Assembly (NCBI GenBank): GCA_033725935.1
Contig: MU867110.1
Location: forward strand, 1 to 64,000
DNA from: Cladorrhinum sp. PSN259
Taxonomy: Eukaryota; Ascomycota; Sordariomycetes; Sordariales; Podosporaceae
DNA length: 64,000 nucleotides
Direction of reading: 5' to 3'
Positions 32,202 through 45,218 of this stretch are shown one piece after another. A program made the position numbers and the translations under genes. Position 1 is the stretch's first letter, and the number at the start of each line of letters is the position of its first letter. The notes below the pieces were generated by a model. That model saw nothing but the letters and a program-made list of their open reading frames with translations. It did not search any database and was not told the DNA's origin.

Positions 32202-35200
32202 ATGCCACGGAATGACGCCAGTTCCCGCTTCAGCTCCATGACGGGCTCCAGCACCGACAGTGCGCGATCCAGCATCACTGTGAAGCCGCTGCCACTACCG
32301 CCTGTGTCGCCCTCGGCCAACATCAACAATGCCAGTACCCAGAGGTCTGCGTCGACATCTCAGAGTTCGCGGCGAGCTGCTCCTTCGCGCCTCAAGACCG
32401 ACGAGAACGGCCAATTCACTCGGTGAGTGCTGGGGTGTAAAGCGTCGTGTTTGATTTGCTGCTGCGTGTTTTCTCTCCATCTGGATCCTCCGTCCCATTC
32501 CCCGCCCCCTCAGAGCGCGCATTGCTTCTTCCATGCATGTCTCATTCCGCCACGCCTTGAACACCAACTAACGGGTGACTGCGTCTTTTGCGCCCTGCAC
32601 TAGATCTTTCAAGGACTCCGATGCTCAAATATCCCCGACGTCTGCCTCTGGATCGCGCCTCGCCCTCTCGCCGTCCTCCACTATAACCTCGAATGCTTCG
32701 ATCCGCGAGCACAGAATGAGCGACTTGGCCGACTACCGGCGCGATCTGGCCATTCTCGACCCCGCCGGCGGGAGATCATCGCGAAACCAACACAATAACC
32801 CTTCGACCGGTTCCCTAAGCCAAAGTCAGATCGCGCCCTGGATTCTGGCGGCAGGCGCCGTGGCCGCCACGCCAGCAGCAATGGGACCGATACCTACCAG
32901 CTTCTACAATGACTCGACCGACAACCTGTCAATCAACTCGCAGGTCTCTCCCGGCGTCCGACCTGCCACGACACGCCCGTCGCAGACCTCTGGTACCAGC
33001 GCGGACTCCCCAGAGCTGTCATACTTCTCAGATGAACGGCGCCCGTCGATCGCAAGTATAACTACAACGGCAAGCAGCCAAGGTTCGAGGACCAGCGGGC
33101 CAAGGGGAGGTTTTAGGAAGCTCCAGGGCTTCTTCGGCGAGGAGTTTCCCGGCCGAGATTCATCAGAGATCAGCCTTGCGCATCCCGCAGGGAAGGAGCA
33201 TCGGTCGCATTCATACAGCAGCCACGTCCGTCCACACAGAGATCGCAATTATTCAAACGCCACGGATCATGGCAGGGACGCCTCCCCAGCTTCCAGGCCT
33301 CGAACCCCGGTGCCGGCGCCGGAAGTTGTACCATTTCTGTATCAGGAAGCCGATGTAGGTTTTGACCCCACATCTAATTACCCCTTATCTGTTTTTGTTT
33401 CCCAAGACATGTGCATCCTTCCCTTTGAAGCCTATGTTTCTTAGCTCGTCGCTTCATGTGTGTCGCGTCGCTTTAACCCTAACTACATCTGCCTTCATTT
33501 ACCTATCTTACATAGCTATTCCCATGCCTCTAATGTTTCCACCCCGTCTGACCTCCGATTCCTAGGATATCGCCCGGTACGGCGAGGCACCGGTTCGAGA
33601 TATTCTTAGCGGACCAGATCGTGATCGCTACGCGAATAACGAGAGCTCCCAAACAAATCCCCCAAAGACCTCATCATCGGGCAGGTCCGGCCATTCGATT
33701 GTACACCTGCCCGGCCACCACCACAGGCACAACAAAAGCAACGAGGATCCGAGATCCCTCCGCCCCACAATCAGCCGAGAAGATTCAACTATCAGTGCCG
33801 CTGCAAAGGACCGCAGTGGCTCCGCTACCATGTATGGCGCGCGATCCCGAGCACAGAGTCCGGCGCCGAGTGGGAATGGTGGGTACTGGGGTCCCAAGAA
33901 CGGCAGCGCCGATGGCCAGACTTCGCCGGGTCACCCCAAAAAGAGTATATTCACTCGCTTGCGGGGCAGAAACAAGGACAAGGACGACACTTCTGAACTA
34001 AGAAAGCTTCCCTCTTCGTCCCACTCTCTTCAATCACGACCTTCCAAGCAGGAACTGCCGCGGTCTGATGGACAGTCGATGCGGGGGCTAGAATGGAAGG
34101 CGGGCATTTCTGATCCCCGCGACGGATACCGTTCAGAGCTTTCCCGACAGATCACGGGGATAGGCACGTTCAACAACAAGTTCTCTCTGTCAAAGAAGGC
34201 ACGTACAGCCACTCAGCAGGATGATCTTGACGATTCGATTGGTCCTACCGATAGGCACGATCGTGGGACCGTTTTCCACCTGGACACAAACCTTAATGAC
34301 ATGGCGGGTATCTTGAGCAAACCACAACCTCTTACTCCGCTCGATGCCTCGGATTTTTTGAAAGGCTTTGACAACGACAACTCGAGTATGGCACCAACAA
34401 CTGGCAATCCCCACAGCGCGTGGAATGCTCCGGACAGCTGGGCCGTTCGCCGTGACGAGGAAGAGGCCGCAGCACAGCCAATCGACATGGACGACCTAGG
34501 CAGCCCACCGAGACCCGAGGAGAAGCTAGCTAACTACTGCATCCGTGTCTTCCGAGCCGACGGCACCTTCACGACCCTTCAGCAGCCCCTCCTCACGAGC
34601 GTGTCTGATCTTGTCAATCAGATCGTACGGAGAACCTATAGAGAAGAGGATCCCAAACAGTACAAACTTCTGCTCAAGAAACATGGCCTTTACCGGGTCC
34701 TACGGGACCAGGAGCGTCCATTGCTCATTCAAAAGCGAATGCTCGAGCAAGTTGGCTTCATTGAGCGGGACAGAATCGAGGAGTTGGGCCGCGAGGACAA
34801 CAGCTACATCTGCAGGTTCCTTTTTTACTCTGTGAATGACAAGGCCTGGGAAGTTATGAACCAAGCGGATTTCCTCCGAGGGCAAAAGGGACATATCGAC
34901 CTCTCTGGGCGGAACCTCACGCAGATTCCAGTCATGCTCTACCCGAGGGCGGCCGAGATTATATCACTCAACTTATCCAGAAACCTTTCGCTCGAAGTAC
35001 CGCGCGATTTCATAACATCATGCACGAACCTCCGAGACATCAAGTATAACAACAATGAAGCCCGCATTCTCCCGCTGAGTTTCAACTCGGCGAGTAAGCT
35101 TACTTACCTGGATGTCAGCAATAATCGTCTCGAGTCGCTCGACAACTCCCAGCTTCACCGACTTAGCGGCCTCCTCAAGTTGAATTTCGCAAACAATAAG

Positions 35201-38200
35201 CTTAAAGACCTGCCCGAACATTTTGGGGCCTTTTCGGCGCTTAGGACTCTGAACATATCCTCCAACTCGCTTGAGCATTTCCCCAGCTTCTTGACCAACC
35301 TGGAGAGCCTCGTTGATCTTGATCTTAGCTTCAATCTCATCAGGGGCTTTCCAGAAGCCATTGGGAATATGCGGAGCTTGGAAAAGTTTGTTGTTACCAA
35401 TAATCAGCTGTCGGGCACCTTACCGCACACCTTCAGAAATTTAGGCAACCTTCGGGAGCTGGATATTAGGTACAATCAGATCACCAGCATCGATGTTATC
35501 GCTCAGCTCCCCAAGCTGGAGATTCTCTCAGCCACTCACAACGCGGTTTCTCAATTCAGCGGCAGCTTTGAGAGAATTAGGAGTCTCAAGCTGAACTACA
35601 ATCCGCTGACAAAGTTCGATATCAAGACACCTGTACCCACTCTCAAAGCGCTCAACTTGTCGCATTCGCAGCTAGCGAGTATTGACGAGTCTTTCAACAA
35701 CATCCCCAGTTTGGAACGACTTGAGTTGGACAAGAATTACTTTGTCTCTCTACCGAATCAGATCGGAAATCTCAGAAGGCTGGAGTTTTTCAGCATCGCC
35801 CACAATTCAGTGGGTGAGTTGCCTCCCGAGCTTGGTTGCCTCAAAGAGCTAAAACGGCTTGATGTGCGCGGAAACAACATTAGAAAGCTGCCAATGGAAC
35901 TTTGGTGGGCAAACAAGTTGGAGTATCTCAATGCCTCCTCGAATATTCTGGACGCCTTCCCAAAGCCTGCTTCGCGTGAGCCCCAGCCTCCTGGCGACGG
36001 GAACAACAACACCAATGGTGTCAATGGTAGGCTCGGACTGCCGACGGGTAATAGCAATGGTACCCTGGGCAGCTCCCTCTCACCGAATCCCAGTACGGAA
36101 GAACTTAACGGGGATCCTTCTCGCCGTCCCAGCCAGGCGTCTAGCAGCCTCCTTAGCGTTGGATCTATCCCAGGTTCTATCCCAGGGGATAGGAAGCCCT
36201 CAATGGTCGCCATGTACGGTAAGGGCGGACGTAAGACTTCCATAGTCTCGAGGAGCACCGCACAGGGCAACCCAGGGATGATAACGCCGACGAGCAGCTC
36301 TAGGAAGGACTCCAATATCCACAATCAGCGGTTGACCAATACCTTTGCTGGTTCTCTTCGCCACCTTTACCTTGCGGATAACCAGCTGGATGACGATTGC
36401 TTCGAACAGCTCGTAATGCTGGAGAACCTTCGTGTTTTGAACTTGTCGTACAACGATCTTAACGACATGCCGCAGCGCTCCATCAAGAGCTGGCCACAAT
36501 TGGTGGAGTTGTATCTCTCGGGCAACGAGCTCTCCAGCATTCCTGCCGACGACTTGGAGGATTACAGCATGTTGCAGACGCTACACATTAACTGCAATAA
36601 ATTCACAAACCTACCTGCTGATATAAGTCGAGCAAAGAAACTGACAGTGTTTGACTGCGGTAGCAATTCGCTCAAGTATAACATTGGTAACATCTCATAC
36701 GATTGGAATTGGAGCCTCAACCCCAACCTCAGGTACCTCAACTTGTCAGGAAACAGGCGACTCGAGATCAAGCACACAGCAGGCCATACGCTTATCAATC
36801 GCGAGCAGAAGGATCCGACAGACTTCAATACCCTCAACAACCTGCGGGTCTTGGGTCTGATGGACGTGACCGTGCTTACCAGCCTTCCTGATCAGAACGA
36901 GGATCGTCGTATTCGAACATCAGGCGCTCTAGCCGGGTACATGCCCTACGGCATGGCTGACACCCTCGGCAGCAAAAATGAGCATCTGTCAACGATTGAC
37001 CTGGTCGTACCCCGCTACAATTCGAGCGATATGGAGACACTCCTCGGGTTGTTCGACGGCCAGGCACTCAGCTTCGGAGGTTCTAAGATTGCCAAGTACC
37101 TCCAGGAAAACTTTGGTCAGATCTTCGCGCATGAGCTGAAGGACCTGAAGCTCAGTACCGAAACTCCCGAAGACGCCCTGAGACGTGCTTTTTTGGCACT
37201 GAACAAGGAACTGATCGCCACAGGGACTCAGCATGCGGAGGAGAGGTCACTGATGACACACCGTGGTTCGACGGCCCCCCTTGTTCTTAGCAGGGAGGAC
37301 CTCAACTCCGGAGCTGTTGCTACTGTTGCCTACATTCAGAACCAAGAACTCTACATCGCCAACGTTGGAGATGTCCAAGCCATGATGATTCAGTCAGATG
37401 GCCAATGGAAGATGCTGACGAAGAAGCATGATCCGGCCGATTCCCATGAGCGCACACGGATCCGCGAGGCGGGCGGTTGGGTTTCACGCAATGGGAAGCT
37501 GAATGATCTTCTGGAAGTTTCACGCGCCTTTGGATATCTCAATCTGATGCCCGCAGTGCAGTCAGCCCCGCATATCAGGCACCACACGATTGTAGAGCAT
37601 GACGAGACGATCCTCATTGCCACCAAGGAAGTGTGGGAATACCTTCCTCCTGATCTGTTAGTAGACATCGCTCGGTCAGAACGTGGCGATCAGATGCGGG
37701 CTGCTCAAAAGCTCCGAGACATTGCCATGGCCTATGGATGTACTAACAAGATGATGGTCATGCTCCTCAATGTCTCTAATCTAAAGCAACGGAGAGAGCG
37801 CTCGCGTCAGCATAGAGGGCAGAGCATGTCGCTTCTCACCAACTTCCACGACGATCAGAGCCTCATGTTCTCGGGGCGCAAAACCAAGAAGAACAAGGCT
37901 GACGCGCCGCTTGACTCTAAGCTGCAGCGGCTGGAGCAAGAGGTCCCCGCGCCCATCGGCTTGATCGCAATTGTCTTTACAGACATCAAGAACTCTACAC
38001 AGCTTTGGGAAACGTATCCCAACTCTATGAGGACTGCTATTAAGCTTCACAACAATGTAATGCGGCGACAGCTCAGGCGCATTGGTGGATTCGAAGTCAA
38101 AACCGAAGGAGACGCGTTTATGGTCTCATTTCCCACCGCGACGTCGGCATTACTATGGTGCTTTGCTGTGCAGATAAACCTGCTTCAGGTTGTGTGGCCA

Positions 38201-39145
38201 TCCGAGATGCTTGCGTCCTCAAATTGCACACCTGTTTTTGACAGAGACAACAAGTTAATCTTTAGAGGTCTCTCGGTTCGCATGGGTATCCACTGGGGCG
38301 ATCCCTTGGCCGAGCCTGATCCGGTTACCCGTCGTATGGATTACTATGGCCCCATGGTCAACAAAGCCAGTCGTATCTCGGCCTGCGCAGATGGCGGACA
38401 GATCACAGTCTCCTCTGACTTCATTGCTGAAATCCAGCGGTGTCTCGAGATCACGCACGAGACTTCGGAGATTGACGAGGATGAAGAAAACCTCAAGGCA
38501 ATCAGAAAGGAACTGCGTGATCTGAGCAGCCAAGGATTCGAAGTCAAAGATATGGGCGAGAAGAAACTCAAGGGTCTGGAAAATCCAGAGTACATTTATT
38601 CGTTGTACCCCCACGCGCTAGCAGGCAGAATGGAGACACACAACAAACACGAACGGGAGTCGCAAAGCAAGGATGTTGCCCGTCCAAAGCCGGCCACTCT
38701 GAGCCCCGGCAGCGAGCTGGCGATCGAGGCCGATAACATTTGGTCTTTGTGGCGTGTGTCTTTGAGGCTTGAAATGCTTTGCAGCATCTTGGAGGATTCT
38801 GGCACCCGAAGTCTGCAGCCGCCCGAGACTGAGCTCTTGGAGATGATGAAACAACGGGGCGGAGAGCTCACAGAGTCGTCCTTGCTAAACTTTATGGAAC
38901 ACCAGGTTAGCAGGATTGAGGTACGTCTTTTTTGCATCTTTATTATAGGGAGAAAGCATGGCTAACTTTTCGTCTTTTAGACCTGCATTACTACACTTGC
39001 TATCCGACAAATGGTCATACAAACGTCACCTAATCCTAAAAACATTCTCGCACTGCGTACGCCGATGAAGGATGTTCTTTCTCAGGTTGCTGAGCAGCTC
39101 AGTTTGGTGGCAAAGTACCGTGAGAAATACGGGGATCTCGAATAA
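32202..39145 (+). CDS. cr-1: Adenylate cyclase (RA-LRR-PP2C-class III cyclase)
   Basis: This enzyme makes cAMP from ATP, activates PKA and is controlled by G proteins and Ras/CAP. Four exons are inferred (32202-32422, 32604-33354, 33566-38920, 38981-39145; introns 181, 211 and 60 nt), giving 2163 residues. A Ser/Pro-rich N-terminus (~1-640) is followed by a Ras-association domain (~643-740) and leucine-rich repeats (~766-1426). A Ser/Asn-rich insert (~1123-1255) interrupts the repeats. A PP2C-like domain (~1454-1730) comes next. The cyclase domain (~1786-1965) has both metal Asp residues (FTDIKNST, EGDAFMVSF), the adenine-site Lys (VKTEGD) and the transition-state Asn and Arg of NKASRIS. The last exon encodes a helical tail. 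Neurospora CR-1 is similar in size and order. Confidence 0.96.
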
Positions 39146-41556
39146 GCAGTTACTTGAACATCTCGGCGGTCGACTCCCTACACAGCTGGTGCCTCTTCCG
39201 CATCCCCGTCATTGTTTCTACTTTTTCCCTTTTGCTCGTTCGGGGTTTTGCGTCGGTGTTTTTTTGCTTTATTCATTGAAAATACCCTGGGCTTTATGCT
39301 TTGTTTATTTGCCCAATTGTTATTTTGTTATTAGCTGTGCTGGTTTTGCAGCACGGTACCGGGCTGTTTGCGTTTTGGGAAGATGGCTGCAAGCACGAAA
39401 GCCAACAATTGAAGAAGACTGTCTAGACTATAACTCGAGCCGAACAACACTCATACCACACATACAAACAGCTTATTATTGCCTGTTATCGTGGCTCATC
39501 GTATGGTCGGAACCCAATCGGACTGGTTTGAACCTACACCAATTACGTATAACCTATTAGTATACTCATGGGGATGAAAAGGTTAGGGGATGAGCACGGC
39601 CACTATTATTATAGCGTTGGACGGGCCGTCTTTATTGCACTCGAATTTGGAGCACTGGCAGGGAGGAAATGTCTCTCGGTCGTCAGATTGGGCGCGAGAG
39701 GGAGACGGTATGCACGAACCGGAGCAAATGGCATGCAAGGCTACTGCATTTTTTGTTTTCAGCATCGTACTCATTATCGGTGGGATATGGCAATGGAGTC
39801 GATACATGGTTAAATCAAGAAAGATGCATTGTGCCTTTCCACTTTCACAGATGACTTTCTGGAATTACCACTTAGCTATTGCAGAGTTTTTCAAATTTAA
39901 ATTAGCCCGTCACTAGAAATTGCTTACTGTTTAGTGATTGTGAGTGTACGTAGATGTGTTAAAATATTGCAGTTGTGAGAAAAAGGGGTTATCTAGCAAT
40001 CAAAGCAAAGGTTCGGGTTATACCACCAGCCAGTCACATGACGTAATCTGTCGTTTGTCCTTTTTGAAGGGGAACATGTGTCCCCACTTTTAACTCCCGT
40101 CACGGTGGCTCCAACTGCCAGCTCGGCTTGCTTGGGCCTACACCTACCTCCCTAAAAGTGTTTAACGAAGCTCAACGCACTGGGAAGTTACGACTTGTTG
40201 GTCATCACACGACTTGGACACTCACTGAAGACTCTTCACTGAGGCGAGATCAATCGAGACGAAATTGTTGCGGGCGCATTGCGGAGTCGACGGCTTTTCG
40301 AGCTATAAGACGGCGAACAAGCAAACGGAGAGAGGGTAGCGAACGAAGGACAGAACAACACAAATAAGAAGAAAACGGTGGTGAGGATACACAGCAACGA
40401 CGGATAGCACGCCTGAGTAATAAAATCAGGGAAAAAGGAAAGCAGAGATGGCTATTCTGGGGACGTTGATTTATGGTATGGATAGCTTGGTTTTGGAATC
40501 GAGGGAATCGAGGAAGAGAAATTGTTGGCTGACTTGGTTGCATAGTGATGGTGTTGACTTTGAACGCGATTGTGGTGTTGTCGGAGGATCGGTTCCTTGC
40601 GCGTGGTAGGTTCTTTTTCTTCTCTTGGATGATCCGTTCTGGGGTTCGGATGGTTGGCAAGGGAGGTGGTAGGAGAGAGAGAGAGAGAGAGAGCAGGGAA
40701 AAAGAAGACGAAATCTTCTGCTGAACTAGAGACAAAGGTGCTAATATAACATTACAGTAAACCTCACGCCCGAAACACACCGCCGATCCTTCGGAGAGAG
40801 TCCAGATAACTCGGTCAAGTATAGGACGATTCAGTTGGTGTCTAGTATACGGACCCTCGCGAGGAGTAAGTGATGTGCTATAAGAGTGTTTCAGGAGCCC
40901 GAGCTGACAGTGTTTATGTGCGATAGTACCTCTCATTGTGGTCAATACGCTCATCATCCTATACGAGTTGGTGCTGGGTTAACAAAGTGGATCCCACTGG
41001 GCGGAAAGAAGGAGGAAGAAAAAAGAAAGATGCAGAATGGGCTAATGGTGTTGTAGAGGAACATTCAAGGTATAATAATGGTCTAGCTGTATCGCAAAAT
41101 CAAAGTAATTTATGGTTATTCATACTGGTGAGCTCCTACGATGGCAATCAATGATGCTTAATTCATGTGATATACAGAATTGTCTTCTAACCGCCGGTCA
41201 AGACGGTGCTGCTGATAAAGGCCGAGAAGACGATACCCAGGTGGCCTTGACGGGTTTTGGTTACGCTTGTCAGCAAAACAGCCACTTCCATTATCATTCT
41301 GGGTGGTCCTTACCCTTATCCACCAAACGCCCACCTCCCCAAGTAGGAGCACCTCGGGGCTTTTGCACCCAAACCATTGTATATGACCGCATGGCTCTAG
41401 ACCAGTTCTCTTCCCAGTTCATCACCCGTTGTACTCACCGGCCTCTTCCCCCCTACCTTTCGTTAGCTGTTTAGGGGTGGTCGTCAGTCTATGACAACAT
41501 TTCCACCATATATCATTACCAAGCCCCCCAACAGTTGACGGACAGGGAGAACCGTC
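39146..41556. other. 2.4 kb intergenic between cyclase and kinase
   Basis: This holds the cyclase 3' UTR and the kinase promoter. A 235-codon minus-strand frame (40250-40957) is low-complexity, spans the GA repeat and is not convincing. AT-rich stretches and a GA repeat are the only notable features. Confidence 0.45.
40673..40693. repeat. (GA)n microsatellite
   Basis: Twenty-one bases of alternating GA lie about 860 bases upstream of the kinase start. Confidence 0.85.
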
Positions 41557-44500
41557 ATGAAGAGTGGATCTGTCGAGGAGCAGGAGCCAAGTCGGATTGC
41601 CTCCATCACTGTCAGAACCGACATTGATAACTCGAGCACCTGGTCCCTTGTCTCTCCCTCGCAACGGAGCCTTCCCCAGCCTTCCTTCGGGGTCCGCCGC
41701 CGCAGTCCCAACTTCTTTTCGGCTCTGAAAGCTTTGGCAAGCACAAACGTTGGTGAGTTGAGCAGCCGCTGAACCTTGATACCGGTCGTTGTGGGTTGAA
41801 GCTTACTTGACCTTGGGTGTGTCAAGCTCTACCCGGCGAGCACGTTGTCGCAGAGCAACGCACCGAGGTGTCGGAGAAAGGCTCCTCGACCAAGTCAATT
41901 ATTTCCAAAGGCTTCAGGAAAATGTCCAGCGCTTTGTTCCGAGCTGCCATGGAGCCCACAGTCATCCACAGAACAAACATTAAGGGACGTCCACCATTAC
42001 AGATACAGCAGACATTCTCACAGCCACCCAACGACATCTTGTCATTCTCTTCACCGCCCACGTCGGCAAGGTCGATCGACACCGCTACAAACTCTACCGC
42101 AACTAGTTCCAGCCCACGCAATAGCAACTCGGCAAAGACAACGCCCAAGAACTCTACCGGCCAAACATCCATGGACTCGACGCTCAAGGACAACACCAAG
42201 GATGCAAGCAACCCCAATAGCAACAACACTGGCAGGGGCGGTGGCTCCTCGCCTGAGAAGAGAGCTCATCCCTCGCATCGAAACCATCATCACAATGCCG
42301 TCTCCATCACTTCCCACATTCTCGGTCGACATCACCGAGACCACCATCCGAATCACGATGAAACGAGAGACAACAGCCCGGACAGCATGCTCACCACCAT
42401 TCAAGAGACTCCGCTAGATCAGTTCTCGCCCAGCATCCTGACGGTCGAGCGTGCCGCCGCAGCCAAGATCAACCTCGAAACCTACTATCAAGAACTCCTA
42501 TGCTCCGGTCCTTCGGCGAGAGAAATACGAAGCCAGCTGCTCGAAGCTCACTTGCTCAGTCTTGCTCGACAAAGGCGGCACAGCAATTTGGTCAACGAAG
42601 CCGAGATGCAGGCTGTCAAGGCTCGGTTTTATCGACGAGAAACAGAATACTTGCGCGAGATGAGAGTGCTCAAAACCAAGAGCATGCGGGCACTAAGGGA
42701 AACAAAGAAGTCAGCGATGGCAATGAACGACTACGAGGAGGTGCGGATACTTGGCAAGGGCAGTTTCGGCGTGGTCAAGCTCGTGAGAGAAAAAGACAAG
42801 AGAGGACAAGTGTACGCCATGAAGTGTATACGGAAGGCAGATATGCTCAGGACTCAGCAGGAAGGGCATCTGAAGGCTGAGAGAGATTTCTTGATAGCCA
42901 GCGAAGGGTCTGGGTGGATCATTCAGCTTGTGGCGAGCTTTCAGGATGTCAGAAACCTGTATCTGGTAACAGAGTACATGCCCGGCGGTGACTTTTTGGG
43001 CTTCTTGATCAGGGAAAATGTGTTGGAGGAGAGCGTGGCGAGATTCTATATCGCTGAGATGATTCTGTGCGTTGAGGCTACGCACTCGCTCAAGTTCATT
43101 CATCGCGATATCAAGCCAGACAATTTTCTGATCTCGGGGTCTGGACACCTCAAGATCAGTGACTTCGGTCTAGCATTTGATGGCGGATGGCTGCACGATA
43201 TGGCTTATTACCACAGTCACCGGTATTCATTGGTGAATAAACTGGGCATTGTGGTTGAGGGTGACGAAAAGGATAGAAGCGACATGAGGAGCATGCGGGA
43301 GACGATGAAGTGGACGAGTAATGTCATGACGGGCATTAAGAAGCATCAGAGCATGAAGGAAGGTGACCAGGTGTTAAATTGGAGGAACAGATGCGGGAAT
43401 AGGGCGGCGGCCAGGAGTGTTATTGGCACGAGCCAGTACATGGCGCCCGAGGTTGTGTTGGGTAATAACTACGATGCGAGGTGTGATTACTGGAGCGTCG
43501 CGGTCATTTTGTACGAGTGCTTGTACGGTCAGACGCCGTTCTACAGCGAGGAGGGGAGGAACCTGACAAAGAGGAATATTTTGGATCATAAGGAGAGGTT
43601 TCGGCTCCCTGCGAGAGGAGGGCCGGGTGGGGTGCAGAATGTTTCAAACAGGTGCAAAGATTTGATGGTGAATTTGATTACTGAGAAGGAGAACCGGTTA
43701 TGCTCAAAGAGGTACAAGATGAAGGATTTGCTGATGGCGAATGGAGCGGCATCTGGGAATGGAGGGAGCATGTCGGCCGCTGCGATGTGCTCGGGGGCCT
43801 CGACCTCTACCTTGCCAAATCTCGTCGCAGGTGGCAGCAGCAATCCGTCCTCGTCAACGGCAAGAATCTCGAGGGATTTCGCGGGTCGGTACGTTTTCCC
43901 GTATGATGCGGAGGATATCAAGGCGCACAAGTGGTTTCGGTCTGTTCCATGGGAGAGGTTGCACCAGATGACGCCGCCTCACGTTCCGCGCCTCCAATCT
44001 TGTGACGACACAGTCTACTTTAAAGATGAGTCTGTAAGTGACTGGAGCGACACGGAGCCATCGGAGGAGGAGGGAATGGACAGTGAGGTTCTGGTGAATG
44101 TGACGGGCGACGTTAAGATCCAGCCTGCGACCCCCCCTGGCCTGGTGTATGATAATGATCAGTTTCAATCTCCTGGGCTAGATTTACCGCAAACTCCTGA
44201 TATAAATCAGTACCAGGCAGGAATGTCCTTCAGAGGGCGTGATGGGATGGGACATGATACGTATCCCCCGCTGCCGAACATGGGATTGCCGACTTTCCAG
44301 CCTGTACCCATTGGCCAATGGCCTAGGAGCCTGGAACACGCACAGAAGCTGGCCCTCGCGCCTCTGAGGGAGAGCTACAAACAATGGGCGCTCGCGGCTG
44401 TTTCGATCCCTATTGATGAGTGCAGGATGGAAGAGCTTGGGAAGCAGATTAAATGCATGCCTGGGCTGACGCGCGTCGAGAGGGAGTATTTGAAGGCGTT

Positions 44501-44897
44501 TGTTTGGCAATTTAGGGAGCCAACGAAGCTGTACGATGATCAAGGCAAGACAATCATGATTGAGGGAGGAGCCCCAGCGGAGCCTACCATCAAGAAGAAG
44601 AAGGTGAAGCGACCGAGGGACAAGATTTTGAGGGACAAGAAGATGGCAAAGATTGCTATGGAAGAGAGAAGGAGGACGGCGTTTGGTGGGTACGAATGGA
44701 AGAGGATCAGAGATGAGGATGATGAGGAGGAGGAGGACGAAGGTGGGAATGAATTATGTGGTGGTGATGGAGGAGAGTGTAGCGGGAAGAGTAGGTATGA
44801 TGTTGAGCAAGGCCAACGGGATGGAGAAATAGGAGGTCTGGTGCCAGGTTGGGATGGGATGGGACTTGATGGGCAGTATGGAGAGTTTCCCGAATAG
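41557..44897 (+). CDS. AGC protein kinase, NDR-like with long activation-segment insert
   Basis: Two exons are inferred: 41557-41752 and 41827-44897 (74-nt intron, phase 1), giving 1088 residues. A disordered N-terminus (His/Asn/Ser-rich, ~100-200) and a basic helical region (~230-365), like the MOB-binding part of NDR kinases, precede the kinase domain (~368-730). It has GKGSFG, catalytic Lys (YAMK, ~397), HRDIKPDN (~494), DFG (~510) and MAPE (~604). The ~90 residues between DFG and APE are far more than normal and match the NDR hallmark insert (DMAYYHSHRYSLVNKLG). The WF-motif tail (AHKWFRSVPW) follows, then a basic motif and an acidic end. It looks closer to the Ppk35-like branch than to COT1 or DBF2. 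After the TAG the frame stays open for 106 more protein-like codons. Confidence 0.88.
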
Positions 44898-45218
44898 GAA
44901 TGGGCGAAACACCATCATTGCGATCAGAATCCTCCTGGAGGCCAACACCATGGCGAGTACAATCATGGCCAGATTGAACAACATCGTCAGCAGAACCATC
45001 AGCAGGCTTTGTGGATTCCTCAGGATCATCGGTATAGGAATACACCCCCTCGGCCACCGCATCATGGACCAGTCATACTGCCCCAACAGGAGTTGAAGGA
45101 ATTCGGAGGAGAGCTGCATCAGGTGCCTCCTGTGCACAGAAAAGGAGGGTTTGGAGGGTGGGGAGAGGATGTTTCCGTTGTGAGGGCTTTGCATAGGGGC
45201 CGGTATAGCTTGCGATGA
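44898..45218 (+). other. In-frame open continuation after the kinase stop codon
   Basis: Directly after TAG (44895-44897) the same frame runs 106 codons to TGA (45216-45218). The translation is rich in His, Gln, Gly and Pro, with segments such as HHGEYNHGQIEQHRQQNHQQ, and ends VVRALHRGRYSLR, which looks like a structured kinase tail rather than UTR. With the stop read through, the kinase would be 1195 residues. The TAG may be a premature stop, an editing site, or the genuine end followed by a relic. Confidence 0.45.

Noticed and set aside
40250..40957. 235-codon minus-strand frame between cyclase and kinase
   Set aside because: Low-complexity translation running through a GA microsatellite (Ser-Leu repeats), no domain, no supporting context.
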